From a virus: a stretch of 50,768 nucleotides of DNA. The notes under the pieces are model-generated. The model was given only the letters and a program-made list of their open reading frames with translations. It did not search any database and was not told the DNA's origin. The translations under genes were made by a program, and so were the position numbers. Shown here piece by piece: positions 39,734-47,822 of the stretch. The DNA is taken from positions 1 through 50,768 of the IMG/VR virus record IMGVR_UViG_3300012917_000004; one strand, 5' to 3'. Every line of letters starts with the position of its first letter. Within the stretch, counting starts at the first letter, position 1.

Positions 39734-40230
39734 TTTTAAAAAAGTATCGGCTATCGTCTGGAAATATTTATTGGCATAAATTATATTTCGCTATCATGCC
39801 GAAATGGATGAAAAAGTATTCGCCACCATTCGGTGATTACAATTATGCTGCTTATCTCTATCAACCCCATATATACTTGATCGAACTTTACGATAATGTT
39901 AAATGGTTCATACAGCGGGGTTGTAGAGGCTACAGTGAGCGTGATGTGTGGGGATGGTGCACTCATCATGCGAATATGATGATTGGTGTGCTGCGGCACC
40001 TCCGAAAGTACAAGCATGGCCACCCTATAGGCCTAACCCCCGGAAAGTGGGCGAAGAAGTTAAATGTCATGGAGCAGGGTTTCCAGGCATTCATGGACGA
40101 CGAGAACGATGTAACATCGTACAAGCAGCTATCGCACAAGGAATACAGAAAGCTGATCTTCCGCCGCCAGCGTAAGCTTATGCTTGGGCTAAAGTATTTT
40201 CGAGCATATTACGCTAATCTATGGGACTAA
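39730..40230 (+). CDS. Conserved phage protein, 166 aa, WFIQRGxRGYSxRDVW motif
   Basis: ATGA overlap. Aromatic-rich: YWHKLYFAIMPKWMKKYS, then VKWFIQRGCRGYSERDVWGW and MIGVLRHLRKYKHGHPIG. Similar proteins appear in T4-like and other large phages without assigned function. C-terminus basic. Confidence 0.7.
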   Translation: MILKKYRLSSGNIYWHKLYFAIMPKWMKKYSPPFGDYNYAAYLYQPHIYLIELYDNVKWFIQRGCRGYSERDVWGWCTHHANMMIGVLRHLRKYKHGHPIGLTPGKWAKKLNVMEQGFQAFMDDENDVTSYKQLSHKEYRKLIFRRQRKLMLGLKYFRAYYANLWD

Positions 40231-40240
40231 AGGAGCGCAT

Positions 40241-40456
40241 GTGAAAAAACTGCTGCCTTTTTTACTTGTTATCGTTTATATGAACTCTGGAAAAGTATAC
40301 CGTTATCCTGCTGGTGTTCATACCTACTTGGTCGGTGGCTCACAGTCGCTTATAGGAGCAGACACACCTAATAATGTTATGCAAATACAGGACAATGAAT
40401 ACCGCACAATAGCGGAATTTCCTATTAGTGGTGTGGAACGTTGGGAGTGTATATGA
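40241..40456 (+). CDS. Small exported or membrane protein, 71 aa, GTG start
   Basis: GTG 40241 follows AAAGGAGCGCAT. N-terminal hydrophobic MKKLLPFLLVIVYMNSG looks like a signal or anchor; the rest is beta-type. Function unknown. Confidence 0.6.
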   Translation: MKKLLPFLLVIVYMNSGKVYRYPAGVHTYLVGGSQSLIGADTPNNVMQIQDNEYRTIAEFPISGVERWECI

Positions 40457-40650
40457 TTAAAAATTGTCCGGTTTGTGACTATCCTTTTCGAGACGGCGAT
40501 GATGTTGTGGCTATGATGGTAGCCAAATTTAAAGTGATTGATAGCGATGTGAACTATGCGATCGAACATCCTACTAAATGTGTCGAAATAGTGCATATGG
40601 AATGTTCAGACTGGAAAGATTGCGATAGTGAGGAACACAATGGCGACTAA
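40453..40650 (+). CDS. Zinc-ribbon protein, 65 aa
   Basis: ATG 40453 in ATGA overlap. CPVCDYPFRDGDDVV, then TKCVEIVHMECSDWKDC gives C2-C-H-C ligands of a ribbon. Function unknown. Confidence 0.7.
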   Translation: MIKNCPVCDYPFRDGDDVVAMMVAKFKVIDSDVNYAIEHPTKCVEIVHMECSDWKDCDSEEHNGD

Positions 40651-41086
40651 GGCGCTTTATGATTGCTATTTGGCAGGGGCGATGCACAAGCGTCTTGGCC
40701 GAGATGTGCTAGCCGAACGCGATAACGCTAAAATAATCTGTAAACAACTTGGCCTCACATACTATGATCCGGCAGAAGATGAACTAATAAAGTCTAATAG
40801 CATTATTGATGGTAAACCTGATATTCGACTTATGAGACTATTCGTTAAAAAAGACTTTAAAAACCTCGATAAATGCAAATCAATTGTTGTTCTTACTGGT
40901 GATCGTTCAAGCGCGGGGACGGCCTGGGAAATGGGCCGAATGTACTTTAAGCATCGCCGTCCCATCGTTTTAGTAGCACCAAGTATGTATGATAGGCAGC
41001 TCACAAACTTTTCCACCGTTCTTGCTACGAAAGTTTGCGCGACGCAACTAGCCGCTTTTCGTTATCTTAAAAGGAGACTAAAATAA
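40640..41086 (+). CDS. Nucleoside 2-deoxyribosyltransferase-like protein
   Basis: 148 aa from ATG 40640. CYLAGAMHKRLG at the N-terminus, GLTYYDPAEDEL, DFKNLDKCKSIVVLTGDRSS, GTAWEMGRMYFKHRRPIVLV and a C-terminal helix match the Rossmann-like nucleoside deoxyribosyltransferase family, where the GTxxEM Glu is the usual nucleophile. The family transfers deoxyribose between bases or hydrolyses nucleotides, so a dNTP-pool role beside the diphosphohydrolase is plausible. Confidence 0.75.
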   Translation: MATKALYDCYLAGAMHKRLGRDVLAERDNAKIICKQLGLTYYDPAEDELIKSNSIIDGKPDIRLMRLFVKKDFKNLDKCKSIVVLTGDRSSAGTAWEMGRMYFKHRRPIVLVAPSMYDRQLTNFSTVLATKVCATQLAAFRYLKRRLK

Positions 41087-41244
41087 TGCACGTTTATCAG
41101 GTGATTGACGACTGTATACAAAGCGACGATGTTTATGCAACGAAAGAAGCGGCGGCAATGAGACTATTCGAGATTGTGATGAAAGCTAAGCTCGGAAGCA
41201 CTTTAAATGACTTATTGCGTGTGTATGAGCTCGATGTCAGATAA
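41086..41244 (+). CDS. Hypothetical 52-aa protein
   Basis: Starts at ATG 41086 on the last base of the previous stop; product begins MHVYQVIDDCIQSDDVYATK with helix AAAMRLFEIVMKA. Function unknown. Confidence 0.6.
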   Translation: MHVYQVIDDCIQSDDVYATKEAAAMRLFEIVMKAKLGSTLNDLLRVYELDVR

Positions 41245-41271
41245 ATATACCATAACAAAAGGAGCAAAATA

Positions 41272-41589
41272 ATGCCATTTACGACTAGCGAAGCAAGACG
41301 AATGACGGATACGGTTGGCCCGAAAGAGGTTGGTGACCAATGCTTTTTATATTATAGAAAAATGCTCAGGGCGTGGCGTGCATCTCCGCGCTGGACAACC
41401 GCCCATGATCTTTATCGTGACTTAATAGTAATTCCTAGGCTGCATGACGCAGATGTCACCGATGGTTTTTCCCAAAGACCTCTCGATGAAGTAACGGCGT
41501 CGGAACTGGCCTGGCAGGTGTTTTTTCAGCTGCACGTAATGCCCTATGAGCTTCAGAAGCGAACAATTAATGGCGAAGTGGACTATTGA
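41272..41589 (+). CDS. Hypothetical 105-aa protein
   Basis: Preceded by AAAGGAGCAAAATA. Mixed helix with RMTDTVGPKEVGDQCFLYYR and WTTAHDLYRDLIVIPRLHDA. No family recognised. Confidence 0.65.
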   Translation: MPFTTSEARRMTDTVGPKEVGDQCFLYYRKMLRAWRASPRWTTAHDLYRDLIVIPRLHDADVTDGFSQRPLDEVTASELAWQVFFQLHVMPYELQKRTINGEVDY

Positions 41590-41768
41590 TGAATCTGTCA
41601 ACAATCTATAAGATATCGTTTACATTGGCGGCGATAGATTTAATGATCGCTACAGTTTGTGCAGCGAGCGGTGATACACACTTCATACCTTTCATGATCT
41701 TGGCAGGTATTATGTGGGCGCATGGCTTATATATCAAATCGAAAACACAGGAAAAGGAAGGAGAATAG
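41589..41768 (+). CDS. Two-span membrane protein, 59 aa
   Basis: ATG 41589 in overlap with the previous stop. Segments ISFTLAAIDLMIATVCAA and FIPFMILAGIMWAHGLYI. Function unknown. Confidence 0.65.
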   Translation: MNLSTIYKISFTLAAIDLMIATVCAASGDTHFIPFMILAGIMWAHGLYIKSKTQEKEGE

Positions 41769-41769
41769 A

Positions 41770-42132
41770 ATGGATGGTCAGTCGAGAATGGACGGAAAAA
41801 AGTTTGATGAAGGAAAACCTAAAATGAGCTTTGTTGCCAGATCATTATTGATCGCCATAGCTTATATCATGGAACCTGGCGCGATTAAGTATGGTCGCGA
41901 CAACTGGAAGGGCGGTATGCTGTGGAGTAGGCCATATGATGCTCTTCTTAGGCATTTAACAGCATGGTGGGATGGAGAAAGCGTGGACAGGGAAAGCGGA
42001 AAGTCGCACCTTTGGCATGCAGCTTGCGAGCTTATGTTTCTTATAGAGTATGAAGAAAAGAAAATCGGTAGTGACGATAGGCTACAGAAGTCTATCGCGG
42101 TAGATATTTTATACAAAAAGGAAACAGTTTGA
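41770..42132 (+). CDS. dATP/dGTP diphosphohydrolase-like (DUF5664/MazG-like) protein
   Basis: 120 aa from ATG 41770. KKFDEGKPKMSFVARSLLIA, PGAIKYGRDNWKGG, RHLTAWWDGESVDRESGKSH and HLWHAACELMFLIEY match the all-helical phage dATP/dGTP diphosphohydrolase N-terminal family, with acidic metal ligands in ESGKSHLWHA. It would trim unwanted dNTPs. No PurZ-type gene is present, so modified-base synthesis is not suggested. Overlaps the DNA polymerase start by 4 bases. Confidence 0.8.
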   Translation: MDGQSRMDGKKFDEGKPKMSFVARSLLIAIAYIMEPGAIKYGRDNWKGGMLWSRPYDALLRHLTAWWDGESVDRESGKSHLWHAACELMFLIEYEEKKIGSDDRLQKSIAVDILYKKETV

Positions 42133-43958
42133 ACTACGTCGATAAACGTATCGTAGTGGTGGATTTCGAGACTTATTATGATCGTAAGAAAGGATATGAT
42201 TTACGTTCTATGAGTTGTACTGAATACGTGCGAGATTGCAGATTTTGGCCCCACGGGCTTGCCTATCATTTTCTTGACGATGAGCAAACGCATTGGTTAG
42301 CCGGTAATCATGCAATCGAGGCGTGGATTGATTCGGTAGATTGGCCGAATACAGTCATTGTGGCGCATAATATTCGGTTTGACGGGGCTATTCTTGCTTG
42401 GCGATACCAAGTTAAGCCGTTTGCTTGGATGGATACATTAGGCCTGGCGAAAGCTGTCTTAGGCGAGAATGTATCCGGCTATTCACTTAAACGTTTGGCT
42501 GAATACCTCGGTTTGCCTGCTAAAGGGGAGATATCGTGCGAAGGTGTGTTACATCCATCACCAGAACAATTATCCGTTTTAGGCGAGTATTGTAAGAACG
42601 ATGTAGAACTGTGCAAAGGAATATATGAAAAACTTATCGGTCAATTCCCAATGTCGCAATTGTGGTCTATGGATTGGACAATCCGGGCTTTTATCGGAGC
42701 CAAACTCTGTTTATCGGAAAGTGTGCTTACGAAAGGGGTGCAAAATGAAAAAGCGCGGCGCGAAGAAATCATCAAAAAAAGCGGAATTGATAAAACCATC
42801 CTATCCTCCAATAAACAATTTGCAGAATATCTACGGAACCAAGGAATGGATGTCCCTACCAAGTTGTCAGGGCGCACGGGCAAGCAAATCCCAGCTTTCG
42901 CGCGGACAGATGAAGGCTTGTCTGTCATCATGGCCGTGGCCCCAGACCTCTATGCCGCCCGCATCGCCAGTAAAAGTAATCTCTTGGAAACAAGAGGCGA
43001 AAGCCTACTTATGGTTGCAAAAACAGGTTCTTTTCCGTTTGATGTGGGTTTTTCGGGAGCAGTTCAAACGCATCGGTATTCGGGGGGAAGTGGTGCTGGG
43101 GGTAATCCTCAAAATTTCACTCGTAATAGTTTTCTTCGTGATGCTATATGTGCTCCTAAAAACCATAAACTTATCGTTGGGGATTTTGCCGCCATTGAAC
43201 TACGGCTATTAGCATGGTTAGCGAAAGAGCCGAAGCTCATGGGTAAGATTATCAACGACGAAGACGTGTACTCTGACTTTGCATCTCTCAAGTATGGGCG
43301 GAAGATCACAAAGTCTGACAAAATAGAGCGCCAATTCGGGAAATGTTCCATCTTAGGCTTGGGTTATAATATGGGTGCAAAAAAGTTTAAATTCACCGTT
43401 AAAACACAGACGGGAATGGACATAAGTGAGGAGGAAGCATGGAAAACAGTAGATTTGTACCGAACTACATATTTCAATGTCCCGAAGCTGTGGGAGCAAG
43501 TCCATGCACTTTTACCGCTTTTTGCGGCGGGGAAAATAGGGTGTATTTGGTTTGCTCCATTCATAAAAGTAAAAAAAAACTCGCTTGTATTGCCTTCCGG
43601 CTTGACGGTTCAATACCCAAATCTTAGACAGGTAGGCGATGAATGGGTGTACGATACATACAAGAAAGTGTATGAAGCCGAGCAAACAAAGCTTTATGGC
43701 GGAAAATGCGTGGAAAATCTTTGTCAAGCTCTGGCGGGAGAATTAACTAAGCTGGCCATCGAAAGAGCAGAAGCGGCAGGATTACAGTGTGTTTTTCAGG
43801 TACACGATGAGATAGGTGTTATTGCCCCTAATAATCAGGCCCAAGAAGCTGCCGCTATTCTGAAGCGATGTATGGAGCAACCGCCTTTGTGGCTTCCTAC
43901 AATTCGTTTGAAAGCAGAAATCGGCATAGGGGACAACTGGGGAAATGCTAAATGTTGA
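42129..43958 (+). CDS. DNA polymerase, family A with 3'-5' exonuclease
   Basis: 609 aa. TTG start at 42129 in overlap with the previous stop. Proofreading exonuclease: VVDFET (D12, E14), VAHNIRFDG (D85) and YCKNDVE (D158). Polymerase: motif A VGDFAAIELRLLAW (D352), motif B RQFGKCSILGLGYNMG (R401, K405, Y413; Leu replaces the usual Phe), motif C QVHDEIGV (D560). It lacks a 5' nuclease domain and is compact compared with Pol I (about 930). Works with the prim-pol helicase and SSB-like protein. Confidence 0.95.
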   Translation: MNYVDKRIVVVDFETYYDRKKGYDLRSMSCTEYVRDCRFWPHGLAYHFLDDEQTHWLAGNHAIEAWIDSVDWPNTVIVAHNIRFDGAILAWRYQVKPFAWMDTLGLAKAVLGENVSGYSLKRLAEYLGLPAKGEISCEGVLHPSPEQLSVLGEYCKNDVELCKGIYEKLIGQFPMSQLWSMDWTIRAFIGAKLCLSESVLTKGVQNEKARREEIIKKSGIDKTILSSNKQFAEYLRNQGMDVPTKLSGRTGKQIPAFARTDEGLSVIMAVAPDLYAARIASKSNLLETRGESLLMVAKTGSFPFDVGFSGAVQTHRYSGGSGAGGNPQNFTRNSFLRDAICAPKNHKLIVGDFAAIELRLLAWLAKEPKLMGKIINDEDVYSDFASLKYGRKITKSDKIERQFGKCSILGLGYNMGAKKFKFTVKTQTGMDISEEEAWKTVDLYRTTYFNVPKLWEQVHALLPLFAAGKIGCIWFAPFIKVKKNSLVLPSGLTVQYPNLRQVGDEWVYDTYKKVYEAEQTKLYGGKCVENLCQALAGELTKLAIERAEAAGLQCVFQVHDEIGVIAPNNQAQEAAAILKRCMEQPPLWLPTIRLKAEIGIGDNWGNAKC

Positions 43959-43979
43959 TTGACCCCGCACGGAGGAACT

Positions 43980-44180
43980 ATGAAAATAAAGTCTAGACGA
44001 CAACAATGTATTGATGCCGAACTCGGCCTAATTATTGACGAAATGGGACTAGCTATGTGGAACGCAGATAAACAATATATTGCACGGTCAGAAGCACCAC
44101 TTACGCTCAATATGAATGCTGCTTTATGTAAGTTTCAGAACTATTGCGTGAAATACTACGGAAAAAATGAAAAAGCCTAA
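43980..44180 (+). CDS. Hypothetical 66-aa protein
   Basis: ATG 43980 follows CGGAGGAACT. Helical, beginning MKIKSRRQQCIDAELGLIID, with FQNYCVKYYGKNEKA at the end. Overlaps the next HNH gene by 14 bases. Function unknown. Confidence 0.65.
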   Translation: MKIKSRRQQCIDAELGLIIDEMGLAMWNADKQYIARSEAPLTLNMNAALCKFQNYCVKYYGKNEKA

Positions 44181-44487
44181 AACACTTGAGACGAAGCTTC
44201 GGTCGGCCATTCGGCTTATATGGTCCAGAAGCGCAGAGCGGCGAAACATATTGACAGAAGCAAAACAAAAAGATCCGTCGGTAGGCGGCTATGGTTTTGA
44301 TTGTCCCATTTGCGAACACTATTGGCCTATTCAGATGGCTGAAGTAGATCACGAACCGCCACTAGGCACATTTGATGACTGGCATAAAGTCGAGGACTAT
44401 ATTGCTCGTATGTTTTTCGGTCCTCAAAGAGCGATTTGTAAATTGTGCCATAAAAAAAAGACAGCAGAACAACGGAGGAAAAAGTGA
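44167..44487 (+). CDS. Small HNH endonuclease
   Basis: 106 aa. FDCPICEHYWPIQMAEVDHE and AICKLCHKKKTAEQ form the HNH core with two CxxC zinc pairs and catalytic His in VDHEPP. Basic helical N-terminus. Could be a resolvase or a homing nuclease; next to another HNH gene. Confidence 0.8.
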   Translation: MKKPKTLETKLRSAIRLIWSRSAERRNILTEAKQKDPSVGGYGFDCPICEHYWPIQMAEVDHEPPLGTFDDWHKVEDYIARMFFGPQRAICKLCHKKKTAEQRRKK

Positions 44488-44912
44488 TTTATGGAATAAA
44501 TGGCGGAGAAGTTCTTATCGATCAAGAAGATTTAGCTCGTATTTCTTTGTTTACTTGGCGCGTTACACCGCAAGGTTATGCGCGGCATGACAAAAGAATT
44601 GGGGGAAAGCTTTATGCGATTCATATGCATAACTTTTTAATTGGTCGAGCATTAAAGCCAAATGATATAGATCATATTAATCGTAATAAATTAGACAATA
44701 GAAAAATAAATCTTCGTGTTGCTTCAAAAAGTCTGACAAAATTCAATCAGAATATGTATAAAAATAATAAATCTGGTGTCAAGGGTGTTTTCTTCAACCA
44801 TAATCGTAACCAATGGCAAGCAAGTTATGCTGGACTTCATTTAGGCTGGTTTCGAACTAAAAATGAGGCAATTCAATTAAGGGAGGAAGTCTTATATGGC
44901 AATAATCTTTGA
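44484..44912 (+). CDS. HNH homing endonuclease with AP2-type C-terminal domain
   Basis: 142 aa with GTG start after GGAGGAAAAA. LARISLFTWRVTPQGYARH and the HNH core AIHMHNFLIG, DIDHINRNKLDNRKINLR match HNH_3 homing enzymes; KSGVKGVFFNHNRNQWQAS with YAGLHLGWFRTKNEAI is the AP2/ERF-like DNA-binding module that often follows. Strong mobile-element character. Confidence 0.9.
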   Translation: MIYGINGGEVLIDQEDLARISLFTWRVTPQGYARHDKRIGGKLYAIHMHNFLIGRALKPNDIDHINRNKLDNRKINLRVASKSLTKFNQNMYKNNKSGVKGVFFNHNRNQWQASYAGLHLGWFRTKNEAIQLREEVLYGNNL

Positions 44913-45045
44913 GTTGGATACAGACCAAGGCAAGACACGAAAGATTGCATGGGTCGGATGTACTTCAGTGATTGGCGCAGATAAAGATGAAACGGACAAT
45001 ATTTATGAACAACTTGTTGCCCATGAGTGTTTTTTAGATGAATGA
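44896..45045 (+). CDS. Hypothetical 49-aa protein
   Basis: Preceded by GGGAGGAAGTCTTAT inside the HNH gene end. Acidic beta-type product beginning MAIIFELDTDQGKTRKIAWV. Function unknown. Confidence 0.55.
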   Translation: MAIIFELDTDQGKTRKIAWVGCTSVIGADKDETDNIYEQLVAHECFLDE

Positions 45046-45208
45046 GCCATCAGAATTAGACATAGCGCAGTTGAGAGTCGAGATGCGTACTTTGTATAGT
45101 CATATTGGCTTTATTGGTTCATTGCAGGTACTATACGAAATAATGTACAGCGCCAGAGTACTCGCAGAAGTGATTCTCGAAGAAAAAAGTAAGAAAGGGG
45201 CCGATTAA
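45038..45208 (+). CDS. Helical 56-aa protein
   Basis: Overlaps both neighbours (8 bases and 1 base). MNEPSELDIAQLRVEMRTLY and EIMYSARVLAEVILEEKS form two helices. Function unknown. Confidence 0.6.
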   Translation: MNEPSELDIAQLRVEMRTLYSHIGFIGSLQVLYEIMYSARVLAEVILEEKSKKGAD

Positions 45209-45963
45209 TGACGAAACTAAAAGTGTTAGTTTTTGATATTGAAACTGCGCCTATGACGGCCTATGTTTGGGGCAGACACGATGTCAATATTGCTCTCGGA
45301 AACATACAGAAAGATTGGTCGATCATCGCTTGGTCTGCAAAGTGGCTCGGAAGCCCAGCATCAAGCATCATATACTACGATCAGCGAAACGCAAAAAACA
45401 TCGAAGATGATAAAGCTATTCTCAAGCCATTGTGGGAACTTTTAGACGAAGCCGACATTGTTGTAACGCAAAACGGTAAGAATTTCGATAGTAAGATGCT
45501 TAATGCGCGGTTTATTTCACATTGTTGGGCTCCCCCTAGCCCATATAGGCATCTTGATACCTATCAAATTGTTCGCCGCGTCGCTAAATTCACGTCAAAC
45601 AAGCTTGAATATCTTACTGAAAAGCTTTGTGTGCGCTATAAAAAGCTTTCCCACACGAAATTCCCTGGTATGTTGTTGTGGAGCGAGTGCCTCGCCGGTA
45701 ATAAAGCGGCATGGCGCGAGATGCAACGATATAATATCCATGATACCCTAGCGACGGAAGAGCTCTACGAGAAGGTGAAAGCTTGGGCTCCGGCTTCTAC
45801 CCCAGTCTTTTATGTAAAAGATACCTCAACGGAATGCCATAGATGCGGAAGCAACGACAAAATGCGGCGTAAGGGCCGAGAGATGACAAAAAGAGGTTTG
45901 ATGCAAAAGTATCAATGCCAGGGGTGCGGCGCATGGACACAAGGAAAGGCGAGAATACGATGA
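45208..45963 (+). CDS. DnaQ/RNase H-like 3'-5' exonuclease with C-terminal zinc ribbon
   Basis: 251 aa. DEDD nuclease motifs: VFDIETAP (D10, E12), QNGKNFDSKML (D94), and RYNIHDT (Y175/D179). Residues 205-243 form a ribbon with C210, C213, C237 and C240. The ribbon is unlike standard proofreading exonucleases and may target a special nucleic-acid end. Follows a phage-like pattern of predicted YprB-type nucleases. Likely role in replication or recombination processing or degradation of host DNA. Confidence 0.85.
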   Translation: MTKLKVLVFDIETAPMTAYVWGRHDVNIALGNIQKDWSIIAWSAKWLGSPASSIIYYDQRNAKNIEDDKAILKPLWELLDEADIVVTQNGKNFDSKMLNARFISHCWAPPSPYRHLDTYQIVRRVAKFTSNKLEYLTEKLCVRYKKLSHTKFPGMLLWSECLAGNKAAWREMQRYNIHDTLATEELYEKVKAWAPASTPVFYVKDTSTECHRCGSNDKMRRKGREMTKRGLMQKYQCQGCGAWTQGKARIR

Positions 45964-46172
45964 GCGACGAAGGCTTTCTTGTCGATATACGAATAGCTGA
46001 GCTTTTCTTTAGGGTTTGTCGCCGCTATCGTCTTGAAGGCTTAAAGGAGCGAACGGCTCTTATGCGCGGGCTAGTAAAACGCAAAAAAGCACGGTATTTA
46101 AGAGATATTCAGCCTTTTTTAGCTGGAAAGAAAGTGTTAAAATTTGAGTCTAGGTCAAAGGAGCAACAATGA
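45960..46172 (+). CDS. Basic helical 70-aa protein
   Basis: ATG 45960 in overlap with the exonuclease stop. IRIAELFFRVCRRYRLEGLK and ALMRGLVKRKKARYLRDIQP are basic helices. Overlaps the protease gene start (ATGA). Nucleic-acid binding possible. Confidence 0.65.
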   Translation: MSDEGFLVDIRIAELFFRVCRRYRLEGLKERTALMRGLVKRKKARYLRDIQPFLAGKKVLKFESRSKEQQ

Positions 46173-46897
46173 GACGAATAATCGGAATAGTTGCCATTTT
46201 TTTCTTGCTGGGGGTTGGACTTGGGACATGGACTAAAAATAGAGAGCCAAACCCGGACATTAAAGGACCAACGACACATTATCATGGTTATGAACTCAAT
46301 CGTTTGGCTATTAAACGGGCTAAAGAGTTTACAGTTCTTATTTCTAACGAAGGTTTTTACAATGGGGAACGTGGAACTGGTGTTCTTATTGATGCTACAC
46401 ACGTTCTTACATGTGCTCATGTAGTTAAAAATATTGACGATGATATATGGATTTTTCCCTATCCTGGTAGGATTTTAGTTAAGGGAAAGCCTGTAGTTTT
46501 TGATCGTAGCGTTGATTTGGCCGTTCTTGAACTTAATAGATCGGTTCCATTGGCACATTATGCGACATTTCAAGAGATGCATTATGATGGGGAACCTATA
46601 ACAATTATAGGGAATATGATGGGATCAATGAAATGGTTTGTGAGTTTTGGTGTTATAAGTAGTGATTTTAAAGGGTTTCTTTTGACAGATGGCCTGATTA
46701 ACGGCGGCAATAGTGGCGGTCCATGGATTAATGAACAAGGTGAAGTTGTGGCACTGACAGATTGGACATTAGTTCATGATAATATAGACAGAGGTATACA
46801 TGGTGGTGTAATGGCGAAAACGATTCATGAATTCTTAAAGAGTTGGCGGTCGCCGCCCTTAGGTGCACTATTACAAATGTTACTTGGTAGTAAATAG
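46169..46897 (+). CDS. Membrane-anchored trypsin-like (S1-type) serine protease
   Basis: 242 aa. N-terminal signal/anchor RRIIGIVAIFFLLGVGLGTW, then the chymotrypsin fold with catalytic triad: TCAHVV (H84), RSVDLAVLEL (D116) and GGNSGGPW (S182). GTGVLIDATHVLT and INEQGEVVALTDW are typical of HtrA/Deg-like or mycobacterial MarP-like trypsin domains. No PDZ domain. It should face the periplasm or cell exterior. It overlaps the receiver-domain gene (TAGTG). Early expression suggests host-envelope or defence-protein cleavage, not capsid maturation. Confidence 0.85.
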   Translation: MRRIIGIVAIFFLLGVGLGTWTKNREPNPDIKGPTTHYHGYELNRLAIKRAKEFTVLISNEGFYNGERGTGVLIDATHVLTCAHVVKNIDDDIWIFPYPGRILVKGKPVVFDRSVDLAVLELNRSVPLAHYATFQEMHYDGEPITIIGNMMGSMKWFVSFGVISSDFKGFLLTDGLINGGNSGGPWINEQGEVVALTDWTLVHDNIDRGIHGGVMAKTIHEFLKSWRSPPLGALLQMLLGSK

Positions 46898-47235
46898 TGA
46901 AGTTATTCGTCGATGATGTACGAAACCGCCCCGAAGGGTGGTATATTGCTCGGACTGTTACAGATGCTATTCGTATATTGGCCAGTATGCCAGTAAAAGA
47001 AGTTAGTCTCGACCATGATATTGCGTTTCAGGGGCGGCATGGCGCAGAACTAGAAACTTTTGAGGGTGTCGCTTGGTATATTGCTGGAATGGCGATTGAT
47101 AAACGCCCAGTTATAGTATATATTCATACAGCTAATATGTTAGCGGCAGCACGTATGGCTCAAATTCTTAGCGACGCAGGTATAAACGCAGTAATACGAT
47201 CAGTTGATGAGAGTTTGCCGGAGAGGGAAATATGA
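46897..47235 (+). CDS. Cyclic-phosphate processing receiver (cREC) domain protein
   Basis: 112 aa with GTG start. LFVDDVRNRPEGW, a helix ARTVTDAIRILASM, VSLDHDIAFQGRHG and PVIVYIHTANMLAAARMAQI match the stand-alone receiver-like family predicted by comparative genomics to act on cyclic phosphates (DD at 6-7, DHD at 39-41, HxAN). It differs from two-component receivers in its His-bearing strands. As a guess it may neutralise a cyclic nucleotide of host defence or process RNA 2',3'-cyclic ends. Coupled to the protease gene. Confidence 0.75.
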   Translation: MKLFVDDVRNRPEGWYIARTVTDAIRILASMPVKEVSLDHDIAFQGRHGAELETFEGVAWYIAGMAIDKRPVIVYIHTANMLAAARMAQILSDAGINAVIRSVDESLPEREI

Positions 47236-47312
47236 GAGGACTACTCTTTATTGCGGCGGGATACTTCGTGGTGATAGGATTTTGCTTCTGGATGATGCTT
47301 AAATTCCAATGA
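47232..47312 (+). CDS. Membrane micropeptide, 26 aa, last early gene
   Basis: ATGA overlap. MRGLLFIAAGYFVVIGFCFW and MMLKFQ form one transmembrane helix. Its last 14 bases overlap the end of the convergent lysis gene. Function unknown. Confidence 0.5.
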   Translation: MRGLLFIAAGYFVVIGFCFWMMLKFQ

Positions 47313-47820
47313 TTTCTATGGTGAAATGAGATGGGAGTAGTGCCATTAATTTACAAAACGCCTCTTTACTGTTGCCCAGGGAAACATTATCTCTGGTGGT
47401 TCCTACAGCAACACAGCCCAAAAGCTGCATTGGATAATTTGCCGGATGGATTTCGATGTATGTTCTCGACGGAACAACAATGTGTGGAGTTTGCATGTCG
47501 AAATGCGGCGAATATTCAAGATGGACGTCGTAAGAACCAGATAGAATGGCTCTCGCTTTATTCTCCATCGAATAACATATCACCGTCGGATCAGGCTTAA
47601 TCGTAATCCTTCCAAAAAGACCCTCCGCTGTTTCTTGATCCCGTGTTACGACCAGGATTGTCACATTTTTCGATGTCGATGTTGAAGGCGCATCGCTCGC
47701 GGGGACATTTGGTAATGCGCCACCATTGGGCACTATGCTTTGAGCGTTCGAAGACGCGAACAGGTTCGACACGAAGGTTGCAGCCTGGACAAACCATTGC
47801 ATCCATACATTAGGCTCCAT
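47299..47820 (-). CDS. DUF5675-like protein, candidate cell-wall hydrolase/endolysin
   Basis: 173 aa. N-terminal hydrophobic stretch (MQWFVQAATFVSNLFASS) and a Ser/Pro linker are followed by the DUF5675 pattern: TVICYSMENKA, YDVHLEYSPHFDMQTPHIVV, RTYIEIHPANY, LLGCVAVG and a final KEAFCKLMALL. The His and Cys in IEIHPANY/LLGCVAVG resemble L,D-transpeptidase-like active sites, and DUF5675 genes often lie in phage lysis regions. It follows the holin-like gene by two bases and ends the late unit. The assigned activity is inferred. Confidence 0.65.
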   Translation of the reverse strand: MEPNVWMQWFVQAATFVSNLFASSNAQSIVPNGGALPNVPASDAPSTSTSKNVTILVVTRDQETAEGLFGRITIKPDPTVICYSMENKARAILSGSYDVHLEYSPHFDMQTPHIVVPSRTYIEIHPANYPMQLLGCVAVGTTRDNVSLGNSKEAFCKLMALLPSHFTIEIIGI

Positions 47821-47822
47821 GA

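Noticed and set aside
41770-42132. Signature of a 2-aminoadenine (Z) genome
   Set aside because: The dATP/dGTP diphosphohydrolase-like gene alone is not enough; no PurZ-like adenylosuccinate synthetase or DatZ-type HD gene was seen.
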